Source of the DNA: Ianthella basta
Taxonomy: Eukaryota; Porifera; Demospongiae; Verongiida; Ianthellidae
Assembly (NCBI GenBank): GCA_964019415.1
Contig: OZ025878.1
Location: forward strand, 3,414,512 to 3,478,511
Length of the DNA stretch: 64,000 bases
Reading direction: 5' to 3'
This document shows positions 13,697 through 27,319 of this stretch, in pieces; the stretch's first letter is position 1, and every line of letters begins with the position of its first letter. The translations under genes and the position numbers were made by a program. A model generated the notes under the pieces. The model did no database searches. It worked only from the letters and a program-made list of their open reading frames with translations, and was not told the origin of the DNA.

Positions 13697-13954
13697 TCCT
13701 TCCGGTCGCTGCTGTGTTATCAATATACAGTAGCTATTGCAACTAATTTTGTGTAATTCATCAACTCACTTATGAACACACTTCATAGGCAAGAATGAAC
13801 ACAAATGATTGAAGTGGACATGAATAGAGTCAAAAATATTTTGACACACATTTGCACAACGGCACATTACATTAACTTACATACCTGATACACACTTTGC
13901 ACATTCTCAGAGTTGCAATAAATTACACACACGCACGTACACATGCAACACACA

Positions 13955-14090
<136 letters not shown>

Positions 14091-14139
14091 ATACACACAT
14101 GCAAACATACGTACATGCTCTGTAAAAACATGGATGAGA

Positions 14140-14455
14140 GGAGACGGACATTGATGGAGGGCACACAGATGCCTGCAAGTGCTATACAGCACACTCGCAG
14201 TCATTGCAGCGGCTAGGGTTCTGTTGTGGCAGAAGGCAGTTCGCTTGACTGCACTACGCACACCATCTGGAGGAAATTTCGAAGGGTAACTGTTCGCGCT
14301 TAAGCTTTAAACGCCATAGACCATTAGCAAACATTTGCGTACAGAATTCGTGGGGCTCACCAAGTTCTACGTCGCTCCTGTCACTTTTCTAAGACAGGGA
14401 ACACAGTCCTTCAACGGGGCGCCATGATTGAAAGCGTTGTGTGAAGCAAGTCGCC
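14140..14455. repeat. Dispersed duplication, copy 1
   Basis: This segment, from GATGGAGGGCACA through CAAGTTCTACG to the AAGTCGCC end, is recognisably the same as 31855-32170 in the same orientation, with many substitutions and small indels. No coding frame is shared, so it is probably a non-autonomous repeat. Confidence 0.8.
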
Positions 14456-15381
14456 AAACTGCTGGGTGTTATCCCACTGCTTTCTGTAGGTCTTCAGACC
14501 AGAGGTTGTGTTGTTACCTGTTCTACAACTTTCGGAGGCAGAAGACGCCTATGCTCCGCGCGAGCGACGTTTGGAAGCCGGTTTCAAAGTCCTTCCCTCA
14601 GTATTTCCGGCGCGAGAGACGCAAAGCAAAAGGCAGACAATATAAATTCTCTATCTTCAATACATCCGTTGATACATTATTATATAAATGCAAGTAAAGT
14701 TATACTGCCGCAGTTAGCGTATTATATAAACATACCGACACATATACCACCGGAAGTGGTACACGAAACCATACAACAAAATGTCAAAACGAAAACAATA
14801 TAGGGGTTGCCTGCGGCAGCCCCTATAAAGTGTAACATAGACCAACAGGCACTTACAGCAGGAAAGGCGATCAAGTGCCATGTAACAGGTAATACAGTGC
14901 ATTGAAATAAGAAGATAGCACATTAAAAATTGAAATCTAGTGTTTTTGGCTGTCTCTCTGATGCTAGGCAGCACAAATCTCTCCTTCCCTTGACTAGAAG
15001 ACATCACATCATCTATGCAAAGGGTGTGTAGAAAGGTTTCCTCCAAAAACAGGAGGAGGGCCGGTCCATGCAAATTTAGAGGGGAGGGCAGCCGGTCCAT
15101 GCAACAAGGAGGGCTGGTCCATACAAAACCGAGGGCATTAATATGCGCTGACTTTGAATACATTTTCACCATCCCTACATCTGCCTACATTTTGCTGTGC
15201 TTGCGGTCTTGCTACCATCCCCTGTTTCTCTGCCTACGTATTATAGTGCAAGTGTACATGTGAGCGTGCAATAGCTAGAGTTGCCACAGGAGACTACATA
15301 TCCTATTGCAAGCATATGCCCATTGAAGCTACGTACATGTTCCCATGTACAAATATATACCACCATGCTGCATGCATACAT

Positions 15382-15556
15382 CCATGTACAGCGGATTTAT
15401 GCAACCTTGCAACAGTTCCCATACCTGGGTAGTCGTCACCTAGGATACGAACAGGGTGATATATAATAGGTGACTACAGTACCAGTCTGTACCCTAGGTA
15501 ACATCTGCCCATGGTGTGGGAACTGTTGCAAGGTTGCATATATGCGCTGTACATGG
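15382..15556. mobile_element. MITE-like palindrome, 44-bp terminal arms
   Basis: Left arm 15382-15425 and right arm 15513-15556 are near-perfect inverted repeats (CCATGTACAGCG...TTGCAACAGTTCCCA). A second inner stem (GTAGTC.CACCTA / TAGGTGACTAC) sits inside. No ORF. No clear target-site duplication was found, so the family is not assigned. Confidence 0.7.
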
Positions 15557-16373
15557 CTGAAGCACTACCTTGCTGTCTGATTTTGCATGGCGATCGATTA
15601 GCACACCATTTTACGCATCAGAAAACGTCAAAAAACGTCATGCGAAATTGTAAAATGGCTGCTGGCGTAAGGTTGGTTAGAGGACTGGTTCATGTATAGT
15701 ATACGGACACGGGGATCCCTCCGTTCCTACCTTAGTAGGCCCCCTGGAGGTAGTGGGGTATGTGTATAATTTATATAGCATTTTATATAAGTGCACCTCA
15801 GTCTCATATTATGTGATGAACACATAATATTATGGCATTGTACATATACACTATAATGCATGTGCACGTGGGTATATTATATCAAGGGTTGAATTGCATG
15901 TGAGCATTGCAGTTATTGCTCTCTTCCGCTGTGTGCTTATTATGTATCAGTAAGACCCTGACAATAAATGACAGTGGCAGTTGCAATATCACTATAGGTC
16001 TCTACATAGAGCTATAGTGTATGAAAACATAAACAACAATGCTGTTGCTGTTGCAATTGTAGTATAATCTAATACAAATTTAATCATGTGCTCAACGTCA
16101 CGTAAACATGCACATAGTACCAATAGCAGTCTACTGCACACACACTCCATAACCATTATGCATGCATAATATGAAAATGCACAATGCACTGATTGCTGTA
16201 CATGATCACAAAAATATAGTATCTAATGTGGTATAGTACGTCAGAGTGCAGGGTATGACTACTTCAGCAAGGCCTGACGGAAGCTATTATGAAAATGACT
16301 AAAATTTAATGAGTGTGCAACTACAGGTTCCTGTTAACATTATAGATCCATCCACACATCGAAGCAGTTATAA

Positions 16374-16990
16374 TTACTCAGTTGGGAGATGTGCCTGTGG
16401 GTAGGATGGAGGCATATCCAGGGCCTGAGTAGGGTATGGCTGCTGTGGGGCGTAGACTGCTGGGGGGTATGCTGGAGGGAGGGTACCACCTGCTGGGGGA
16501 TAGGCAGGAGGCAGCGTTCCACCAGCTGTTGGGGGATAGGCAGGAGGAAGAGTTCCACCAGATGCTGAGGGATAGGCAGGAGGGAGAGTTCCACCAGTTG
16601 CTGGGGGATAGGCTGGAGGGAGGGTGCCCCCTGATGGGGGGTACGCCGGAGGCAGTGTTTCACCAGCTGATGGAGGATAGTCAGTGGGAACGGTGTAAGT
16701 GGCAGGGTACGGAGCATAGCCACCCTGAGGTGCAGGATCATAGTTTGGATTGTATTCAGGTTGCTGGGTGCTCTGCTGCTGCTCCTGTGTATGTGTCTGA
16801 ATGTCAATGGGCGCAGCAGCTGCTTGTGGATATGCCACCCTGGCTGTGTGGGTGGCAGTGCTCCTCTTGGCCTTCTTCTTCGTTTGACAACACCAGTAAA
16901 GACAAATAGACAGGAAAATTCCAAAGCAGATGCACAATCCTACAGCTACAACGCCACCTACAGATCCTCCAATAATGGCTGCAACATTCA
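16374..16990 (-). CDS. Gene 2 exon 6: TM helix and PPAY-repeat tail
   Basis: 617 bp; acceptor ttttcacag before 16990, stop codon at 16374-16376. It encodes VAAIIGGSVGGVV then a Cys-rich membrane/juxtamembrane segment, a KKKAKR stop-transfer signal and about 160 aa of tail. The tail repeats a unit of about 13 aa, GGTLPPAYPP plus 3 variable residues, six times, and ends with MPPSY. The 70 bp of intron just upstream (17003-17073) is essentially identical to that of gene 4. Confidence 0.93.
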
Positions 16991-19900
16991 CTGTGAAAAG
17001 GACAGGGGATAGAGAAGAAAGAGTTACAAGTACATGAGAAATCACCGTGGACACTAACCCAAACAATTATGTGGTACAATATCTGATTCTTCTTTTTACT
17101 AACTAGTACACAATGTCATACACAAATAGCGAAGCAGAGACACACCTACAGTTGTTAGTTATCTGTACGCACATGCGTTTTCACCTGGGTGTTCACACTG
17201 AAATCAATTTGCTTGAATCAGTTTGGCTTAATTTGAATGTCTACTATCAGTAGCCCAAATCGCCAGCAAAAAAATTGTTTCTTTGCTGGCCCAAGTCACG
17301 GCCATAGTGTTGATTGTGCAAGAGCCCAACCCAGTTTGCACATTTCAACTCAACACACATTGCAAAGTGAGTTGGGTGTAAATTGGTTTGGGCTAAAGTG
17401 ATTTCAAGTGTGCCAAATCATTTTCAAACCACTTTCAACTTGGCTTTGCTCACTTGTGTGAACACCCTGCATGTAACATTCCTGAGACTACTGTATAGGA
17501 TTATACCCAGAGCCATGAGCTTTTTACAATTACTCTATCTTTACATGAAGAATGAGTCAACACTACCTGAATACCCACCCTTTGGGTGGGTATTCAGGTA
17601 GTGTTGTTTTGTTTAAATTTAAACTCAGTCTGTTTAAATTTGAGCGTTTAACCAAATGAAACTGTCAGGTTAGAAGGCTAGATATGTGAAAGTGCATGTT
17701 TGAAGTAGCCTCATCCATAGATTCATAAATTATATGTGACAATATGTGACAATACTCAAGAAGGTATCCAGTCTGGGCCTGTTGTAGCCCATTTTGCCAT
17801 TTGCCTCTGACCTCATGGTATGTGGTGTACCCATGCCTGAATGACTGTTAATCACAGCTCATACACAGGGTAGTTATACCAGGAAACCTGTACTTTAGGT
17901 GAAAGGTGTGGATAACCGCTAAATTCCTTGCATTAACAGTTTCGGAGGGAGAAACTTAGTGATGTCACGAATGACATCACTGATGTCACAAGTGACATCA
18001 CTAAGCTAGAGCCTACGCAACAGACCAGCACTCAGCTAGAGTGCTCATACAATAGATCAAAACTCAGCTAGAGTGCCTATACAACACACCAGCACTTCGA
18101 AGTACTCACACAACAGACTAGCCCTATGCTAGAGTGCTTACATAGCAGACAAGCACTTGCTACAGTTCTCACACAAGAGTCTTTGCCTAATGAAGTTATT
18201 CTCTGTATTCCAGTATTTGTCTACAGCATAAATCAAGTTGGTACTGAGTATGTGTAGAGCGAGACAGCGTGTGGAATGAGAAAATGCTTGTGGAGCGAAG
18301 CAGCGCGTCGAATGAGACTGTGTTAAATTAGCTACGTACGTAGCACGTAGAGTGAGACAGCACGTGGAGAGAGGCAGTGTGTTGAGTGAGGTCGCGTACG
18401 GAATGAGGCAGTGTGTGGAGTGAGACAGCGCATGGACTAAAACAGCGCGTGGACTGAGGCTGCGTGTGGAGTTAGGCAGCGCGTGGAAGGAGACAGCGCG
18501 TGGAGGGAGACAACGCGTGAATTGAAGCTGTGCGGTGACTTAGGCAGCGTGTAATGTGGCACACATGGATGCACCCCAACGTACCTTTACTAAATCATAC
18601 TCTTCCAGTTCTGCAGGCCTGACAACAATAACAGATACTGTCCTCGACCTGCTGCACTTCGGTTGACGAGCGGCGTCCTAACTTCCCTTTAACACATTGC
18701 TAGTCGATAACGTATGTGACGTTTTTTGACGTCATCACAATGGCCGGTTTGTTGTTCAGGAAATTTTGTATAAAAAAACGGCATACTTAGAGCCCCATCT
18801 TGGTGAGTGTGCTGCACATCATCGTGTTTAGTAGTAAATATACCTTCATATTCGACTGAGAACAGAAGTGTGCTGTAGTCTCTTTTCGAGAAAATAACAT
18901 TTGAACGTGCGAATTGTGGCAAAATTACTACCAAAAAGGTTTTTTTTTTTATTTTCTCTGCGAACAGATGCATATGTGCACAGTTCTCAGTCGATTCTGA
19001 AACTTTACATTTTCCTACACCTAACCAGCGCAGCTACGTGTGTTTCAGGCGTCGTCTAGATATGCCGGTTTTGCTCTGAATGTCGGCGAGTGTGCCTTTT
19101 TCAACACCTTCAAACATCTTTATCCAAGCTTTCTCTGTTGCGCCGACTGACTTTTCTGATAAAGCTAAGATCGTACTTCCTTCTCCTGCCATTCGTTTTT
19201 CGTAGAATCATTCAGAGAGCGAGAATATAATGTTTCAAAAAGGTGCAAATTTAGCGGCCATGCTAGCGGTTTCCAGGTATAACGACCCTGTGTATACTAG
19301 CAGCAACACTAGTACTGGTGATGCAGTATTAGGAATTCAAAGCCTTATCGATCTGTTCAGAATATTATACAGTGTACCAAAATAATGTACATTTTGGTTT
19401 AATATGCTACTTAATTTGGGCTAGAAGTGCTTTATGTGCTTCGTGGTTCTAGGTGTAGTGATTGAGTTGCTGATAAAGGTGAAAAAGCCTGCCACAATTC
19501 GCTGTATAACATGTCTCTTAATGAAAAATGGCACCCTTTTCCATGATGGTTCTGCAAATAGTGAAATTTCATCATGGTTTACAGGTCCTTTAGAAGCTCC
19601 AGAAGAATATTAATGTGTGCCAAACTTCAAACTTATTAATTCAGCAATATATTTCATAGAGTGGAGAAAAACCCACATGAGGTCATCAGATTTCGTATAT
19701 AAATAATAAGGCAGAACTCTACATACAAGTTAGCTAAACCACAATAAGCCAGTAAAAGGTTGGTAATGCTTATGGCACTTTGCATACAAGAAACAAACTT
19801 ACCGTTAGTACAGACAATTCCAACATCTTCACTGTGGAAACAGTTTTCATTCCCAATACCAGCATGGTTGCAGTCAATAAGTCGTGACTCTGACCCACTG

Positions 19901-22900
19901 CACCCCACATCATCCAGCCAGATGGTCTGAGAAGATGATCCAGAGCCAAATTGAGAGCTGTCACTAACACTTACACCAACAAACCCCATTTGTCTACAAG
20001 CAACTGCAGCATCAGAAGCATCCCAACTATCGTCACAGACTGTCCCCCATTCGCCTTTATAGTAAAACTCGAGGCGACCTCCAAACTGAGTGCTCACTGT
20101 TTCTGTCAACCTTAAAGCACCATTGCTGAGGGCTGCAAATGTAAAGAGTACAGCAGGAATCTCAGTACAGCTACATACACCATTGAACATATTGTTGTAA
20201 GATGACTGACAGTCAGACACTTAGCTACAGAGAAGTCAAAACACAAGCCACTAAACAGTCACACTGTTGGAGAGTGATGTGGCGTGAGGTGAGTGATAAG
20301 ATACACACTTACCACTGCTAGAGCAGATCACAGACGCATCTTCAGAGTGGGAACAAGAAGCACTACTGCTGCTGCAACCATCCAGTCTACCCTCATTTCC
20401 AGTGCAGGACCAGTCCCTCTCCCATTGTTCACCTGATCCCTGACCAAAGGCAGCTGCTTGTATTGCCAGTATGGCATATCCATATCTCAACTGCCGACAG
20501 ACCACCTCTGCTTCTTTGATGTCCCATGAGTTATCACACACAGTCTGCCACTCCCCACTGCGGTAGACCTCCACACGTCCTTCATACTGGTTTCTACCAC
20601 CAACAAGACGAATGTCAGAGGAGTCACCCAAAGGTGTGGCTGGAATGCATACAGCAGAAACAGACCTGACAATAAAATTATACAATAACCACCCTGCCAC
20701 TGCAAACTGCTCATTTTACATTGCACAATTCAGATCATTTAACGGTAAGTCCCATGCAAGCCACATAACAAATACTGGTCTCCTTTCAATAATTTAATCT
20801 CTCTCTGCAACTATAGTGCTGAGAACTACTATCGATACCACCATTTGGAAATTGGTGCAACTATCAAAGTATCACCTTGATAAAATTACACAGACTTTAT
20901 ATACATAAAATAACATAAACAAGTTGTAAGCAGAGTGGCACAATGGATAGTGCTTAGGATGTTAACACACTGCAGCATTCTAGGTCTTTGGTTAGCAGTT
21001 TTTCAAAGCCAGACAGGTGGAAGCGGTCCAATCTTTGTGTAAACCAGGGGCGTAGGAAGTAGTTTCAGTAAAGGGGGGCTGTAGTGCTAGGAAAATTTTT
21101 TCACTTATTGCGCAACACCTGCCCCTTGCGCAATACAAAATGGAGTAGGATTGTTGTGCGGGACGTGCACTAGGGGCTGGACTGGCTAGATAAGCGAGAC
21201 TATACTGCCGGGCGTTCTACAAGTTCAGAATTCAGTCCAGTACAACAGAATAGTGACTAAATGGGGCAAGTTATAAAACAATTTGGCATATTTTTAGGGG
21301 GGCACAGCCCCCCATTACTGGCGTTCAGGGGGGCGCCAGCCCCCCGCGCCCCCCCGCTTCCTACGCCACTGTAAACAGTTGAACATATAGCTGCAGGCAA
21401 GGATTTGATTGCCCCAACATGTACATACATAGTACACTTTGAGTTCCACAATATACAAAGGGTATGCAGTATTGTGAACACTTGAATATAGGTATTGTGA
21501 TATGCAGAGAACGTCCACATCATCCAGCACTAGCTGTATGCAACCACAAATACACCATGCAGCAGCCTGCATGCATCACTGAATATTACTTCCTAAGTAT
21601 ATAATAGTAACTATAAGCTGTGTAGTATGTAAAGGGCAAACTGTGCGTCAGCTGTCTCCTGAAAGTCACTGACATTTTATCATTGAAAAGGTAGTCCTCT
21701 GTCATCAGTGACTTGTGACATGGTGCATCCCATATCTCTGGAGAGTTTCATACTGTGCTAAATAACCAATAGCACCAAAGGTTTGTTGGATTGGTTGGCT
21801 TTACACAAATTACTATGCCCATACATGCAAGAAAGTAGCACTGCACTTATGCAGTCCTATGTACATCCTTGAGTGAATATAGGGAGCATCATTAATGCTC
21901 CATTGGTTGTATAACAGCTTTGGGAGTTTTGTACTTTCATGTCATCTAAAGCTTTCATTATTTCTAGTCTTTTGCACTTCTTATGGAGTGTAAGATCAGA
22001 TCAAGCTAGCCCTGGTTTTCAATGGCAAATGTTAGCGAGCAATGGCCCTTGAATGCGATGTGGACAAAGTCCCATAAATGAAATAGAAGCTGGTAGATGA
22101 TAATCCCCTTAGATTGCAGATACAAAAAGTTCCCTTTTACTGAAACGTTTTGTCTGTTTCGTGTAAACGGAAGATGCAAACACTTACAGATCATTGTGGA
22201 TAGGCGAATATGTCTCTGTGTAGATGGGGCAAAAGCAAGCTTACCTTCAAAGTGAAACGTATATGATAAACAAGGTAGGCCACAAATTATTCACAGAGGT
22301 GTTGAGCAAAGCAAAGACTTTCAGTTGGGCACAGAATAATGGGACGGATTCAGTGAACAATTTGCTCTGGGTAATTAATTGCATGCACATACACAGCTAA
22401 GATAAGCAATGAAAATAATAGTCTATCAGGCTAGACCTTTATATTATGCATATGAATTATTTCAAACACTACATGACTACAGGATGCTGCAAAATTTGGC
22501 ACTCTGTATAGTGCCCATTCCCTAGACCAAGCCTAAGTTTACTTGGCACAAGAGTCACTATGAGAGGGAGGCAAACACTATCAACAGGTTGTAACATTTC
22601 CATTGATACGCATTCTAGTTAGTACTAAGGAGATTCTCCTATACAAAGTAGCATTAGCAATTGACCTACATGCAAGACTTCATACAGTCTACCTACTGAT
22701 CTTGAAGCAGTGCTCAAAACTCCAAAACAACACTCGAAGGCAGTGAGAAGGGAGGGATCTTACATCAATGTATCTTAGTCAGTTGCATGTTTGTAAGTCA
22801 ATATAATTCATAAGAGACACATGGCAAATGCATAGAAACCTGTAGCTGCCTGGGAAGACCTCATTGTCAGGTGTTTATACGTACGTTAAGGCTACAAGTT

Positions 22901-25900
22901 TCAAGGTAACTAAAATTAGCATTGTCAAAGGTAAGACTTGTACAAGATACACTGCAAATTCTCACCAGCTATACATTCAATTCCAACATCCTCACTGTGG
23001 CCACAGTTTTCAACCCCAATACCAGCATGGTTGCAGTCAATAAGTCGCGACTCTGACCCACTGCACCCCACATCATCCAGCCAGATGGTCTGAGAAGATG
23101 ATCCAAAGCCAAACCGAGAACTGTCACTGACACTTACACCAACAAACCCCATTTGTCTACAAGCAACTGCAGCATCAGAAGAGCCCCAACTGTCATCGCA
23201 GACTGTTCCCCATTCGCCATTATAGTAGAACTCGAGGCGACCTCCAAATGTGCTTCCTGTATTCACCAATCGCAGGGCACCATTGTTCAGAGCTGTACAG
23301 TTGTGGAAATTGGAGTACATCATGAATCATGCACCACATAGTTCTACTGTTGCAAGGAGATGTATTGTGAGGATAATCAAAGCATGCATGTAAAAGGCCT
23401 TACCACTGCTAGAGCAGATCACAGATGCATCTTCCGAGTGAGTGCACGAAGCACTACTGCTGCTGCAACCATCCAGACTACCCTCATTTCCAGTGCAGAA
23501 CCAGTCCCTCTCCCACTGTCCACCTGACCCCTGGCCAAAGGCAGCCGCTTGTATTGCCAGTATGGCATATCCATACCCCAACTGTCGACAGACCACCGCT
23601 GCTTCATTGATGTCCCATGAGTCATCGCACACAGTCTGCCACTCCTCACTGCGGTAGACCTCCACACGTCCTTCATACTGGTTTCTACCACCAACAAGAC
23701 GAACATTGGGCCCGGAGGAAACTATGGTAGAAAAATAGATTGAAACAACATAACTCAAATACCAACACTCCTTCACATGCACACCACAACTGTATAGGTT
23801 GAACCCAAGTTGAACTCAAGCTATTAGAGCTAGAGGCTAAGACTGGTGTTTATGATTAATGCGTAACGCCTGGAAGTTATGTTATTCTGCACTTGCTGTC
23901 AAGCTTGCTGATTATTCATGGGTTTGTACATATAGACACGTTGAAGTTTTCTATCAGTTGCTTTTGTTCATTCTCGAGCTTTGCTTTGATACAGTTGTAT
24001 AGCATCTATTAAGCATACTTCCTTTGCGTATAAATGGGCTTTACTGGCTGTCATGCTTTAAAACTACCGTATGTAGTTATATACGGCACTCATGGTTGTG
24101 GGTCTGTGCAAAAGGAGCCAATCCCAATCTAACGAGGTATACATATTGTTACAAGGGACTGCTCTACAGATGGGCCCAGAAGGACTGATGCTTTGAGGCC
24201 AAGATCAAGAGTCAGATTATGTACCATCCAAAATCGGTCACTCTGCACCGAAACAGCTCTCACACAGTGATAACAGCTCTATCTATGCTCTAACTAACCA
24301 TCCAATACATGATAGTCTACTCCCTGCCGACACATTACTCTTTGTTACACTGTGGATGATTGTATCCAGCCGTACATATTTGTACACATGTGCCAATCTA
24401 AACCCCATTTTTGGCCCCACAAACCTCAAATGCATGGCTACAACTGCAGCTAGCTGTTCGACCAATCTAGCCTCTCTAATGTCTGCACAATTAACCCGGG
24501 CTAAACAGGGGCTAACAAAGTGGGTTCAATCCTGCTAATGAGTAGGGTTAAACACTGGCTACACATGCAGTATTACACTGAGTTAAGATTTCATGGGTGA
24601 GAGCACAAGTCAGTGCGGACATGAATCTAGACTGAAAAACTTGCCCAAAATAGTTCTTCACTGCAGGCACAGATGCTCAGTGCAAAGTGAACTTGTAAAG
24701 AAGTCACTTTGAAAATATATACGCACTCTTCTAAAGATAGCACTTGCCAGAAATGAGAATCTCAGTGCCACACACTTTCTACCCAACCACAAGAATGAAT
24801 CAAATACAGACTAGTAATATAGCACTTAAATAGACTCTCACTTTCTCTTCGGCAATCAAACCTTCTTCTTCTGCCTCCATTAACAACCTCATATTCAGTA
24901 TGATCATACACATGACCTTGCACACATGTAATAGACCACAGTGATATCCCACAAAATTTGTCCACTTTACACACCCCTCTCGCTTGCTTCTTCGGTACTG
25001 GTATTACTGTACTTCCATACCAATGGAACAATACTAAACTCCCAGCATAGCTGAAACAGGTTCAGCCACACTTCAGCCAGACTGTCTGCCAACATCATAT
25101 CCGCCACCACCTCATCTTGCCTCGGGTCTGCACCTTTCCTCACTCTGTGTAACGCCCACTGCACGTCTTCCAAAATTATGGGCTGGCATAGGTAAGCGAT
25201 TTTCATGCATATTCCAACTGAGCACCACCATGACTACTACCTAGAGCCGTGATATTGATATCCTTCTCTAAAATGCTTAGCCCAGACCTCAACCGCCTCC
25301 TCATCTGTTCTTAGTTTCCCATCTTCATCCAGTACTTCTAGTAGGTTCCTATTCTTTGAGTTACGCACATTGACTCTTCTTATGGACCTCCAAAACTTCT
25401 TTGGACAACTTAGCTCCGACTCCAGCTCCCTTCGCTTCTGCAATTGAAAGTTTCTCTTCTCTTGACTGCCTTTGCATACAAGTTCCTGGCTCTCAAATAA
25501 TCATTCCTACTATTCCCTTGATCACCTCTCCCTTTCTTCTTCAACCAATCAGCCTCAGCTTTGTGCATACTCTTACGCAGTCTGGTCATATCTACCGAGA
25601 ACCAAGGTTGACTCATGGACTTCTTCCCTCCTTTCACCAACTTCAGGTTTTGGGTATATTGTTTTCACTTTAGGTATTCGTATGGCTTCGTGTTCATAAT
25701 GGACTATGTATGTATGTATGTATGAATGTACGTATATTTCGGGCAATTCAAGATGGCGGCGCTCGAGGTCTACGCTTTACAAGGTTTGCAATCATCTATG
25801 TTCGTATTTCGCCGTCTATTTATCAACAGAAATTAGGACATAGATGTGTGTTTACACGGTAATACTAGTAAGAAGCCTATTGAAATACGTACTCTCCTGT

Positions 25901-26334
25901 GAGATATAGCTTCAAATATCATGAAGACCGAGAGAAGGGCATTATAAAATGGCGGCGCGCTGAGACGAGTCACTATCGACTCGCTACTTTTAAGCTTCCT
26001 CTATTGCATAGTGCTTTTTAATTAGTTAATGCGGGCTTAGAACCATTTTCTCATTATAATATACCAACGCAATGAGGTTGCTTGGATGAATTGGCTTGAT
26101 TTTCAACCGAAAAGGTATTGCGCATGATGGGAAGCTAGCTAGCTACCCTCGTGGAGTTCGTTGAGACAGCGGAGCAGCGCGGCGCATTTCAGGAAATCAT
26201 GGCACTGAAGTGTGCAAAGGTTAGTACTCCTAGAGGAATTGAAATTACACTATGGGCAGGTAACATGCGCTCAAATGTTCCTCCATCTACAACAGACCTT
26301 GCTAACTGACGCTCTGTCTACCCCCATCTCTCTC

Positions 26335-26375
<41 letters not shown>

Positions 26376-27274
26376 CGTCATCCGTCAAGATGGCGACTGC
26401 GAGGAACCGAGTTGGAGAAGGCAGTATGTTTCACTAGACGTTTGCACCCGAATGACGCCAAGCCTGTGCCTGAACGACAGAACAGTCCCGAAAACAGTAT
26501 TGGACTCGGACTTCGGAGCTTCTGCAAAGGGAGAGTTAGGCAGCGCGAGGCCGACGGAGGTGCGAACTTTGCCCATCGACCGCGAACCTAGGGAAGCAGA
26601 CAGATGCGTCTTTGGCGACTACTGAAAAGGGAGACAATCACAACACACCGGTCTGTCAGGCTACCTAAGGCCTGACTCGGGGCGGGCAGGACTCCGACGG
26701 GCGGATGAGGGACAAATCTCCCCAACGGCTGGCGGGCGGAGGAGGGAACAATCCCCAACGGCCTCCTGCTACTACATGGCAGCAGAAGTGGATTGACAAC
26801 AGAGCCAAGCAGCGCTGCCATCCAGCTTGGTAAGATGAAACCGATTCAGCAGTCCCTGCCACAACAGCACAGAGGATCAACTGGTGTCCACTCAAGAAGG
26901 AGCAGCAGCGCAAGACCAAGAGACTTCTGACTAGCCTGACAACAATGCAACCTTATACACAACTCACATACATGCATACACACAGCCCCCCTATGCATAC
27001 ACACCCATACACATACACACCCATATGCATACACAACTTCCCTATGCATACACACAATTCGCATACTTGTGCATACACCCAACCACCATATGCATACACA
27101 CCCTATGCATACATATCATGCCATATGCACACACATCTCTTCTAAACCTACAGAGTCACCAACAGTTATACGTTGTGCCATGCATCCTGCAGCATGTTGG
27201 CAATTACTGTTATACTCAGTGACTCCATTTTTCCTTATTTTTGTTCCTTGGTCTTAATAAGGAGAATGTTTGCC

Positions 27275-27319
<45 letters not shown>

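Larger units (their letters stand above)
16991..19802 (-). other. Gene 2 intron 5, repeat-rich
   Basis: Carries a terminal-inverted-repeat element (17185-17469), a perfect hairpin (17558-17606), a degenerate tandem repeat (18003-18180), a minisatellite (18250-18555), a CRE palindrome (18727-18734) and one small coding-like ORF (19034-19192). No SRCR exon is present. Confidence 0.7.

Noticed and set aside
14428-14803. Overlapping plus-strand ORFs of 89 and 120 codons
   Set aside because: They begin in a dispersed non-coding repeat and have no protein resemblance.
16340-16924. Second long frame (about 194 codons) over gene 2's tail exon, and a similar one at 35996-36523
   Set aside because: They overlap the PPAY-repeat tails in another frame; the repeat makes all frames open. 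The phase-1 acceptor and the membrane-helix code select the frame annotated.
20930-21010. tRNA-like A-box (TGGCACAATGGATAGTGC)
   Set aside because: No convincing B-box or cloverleaf follows, so no tRNA is called; at most it is an old tRNA-derived SINE trace.
26212-26625. Plus-strand 137-codon ORF
   Set aside because: It runs through a TG microsatellite and a GC-rich stretch with few stops; no domain is recognisable.
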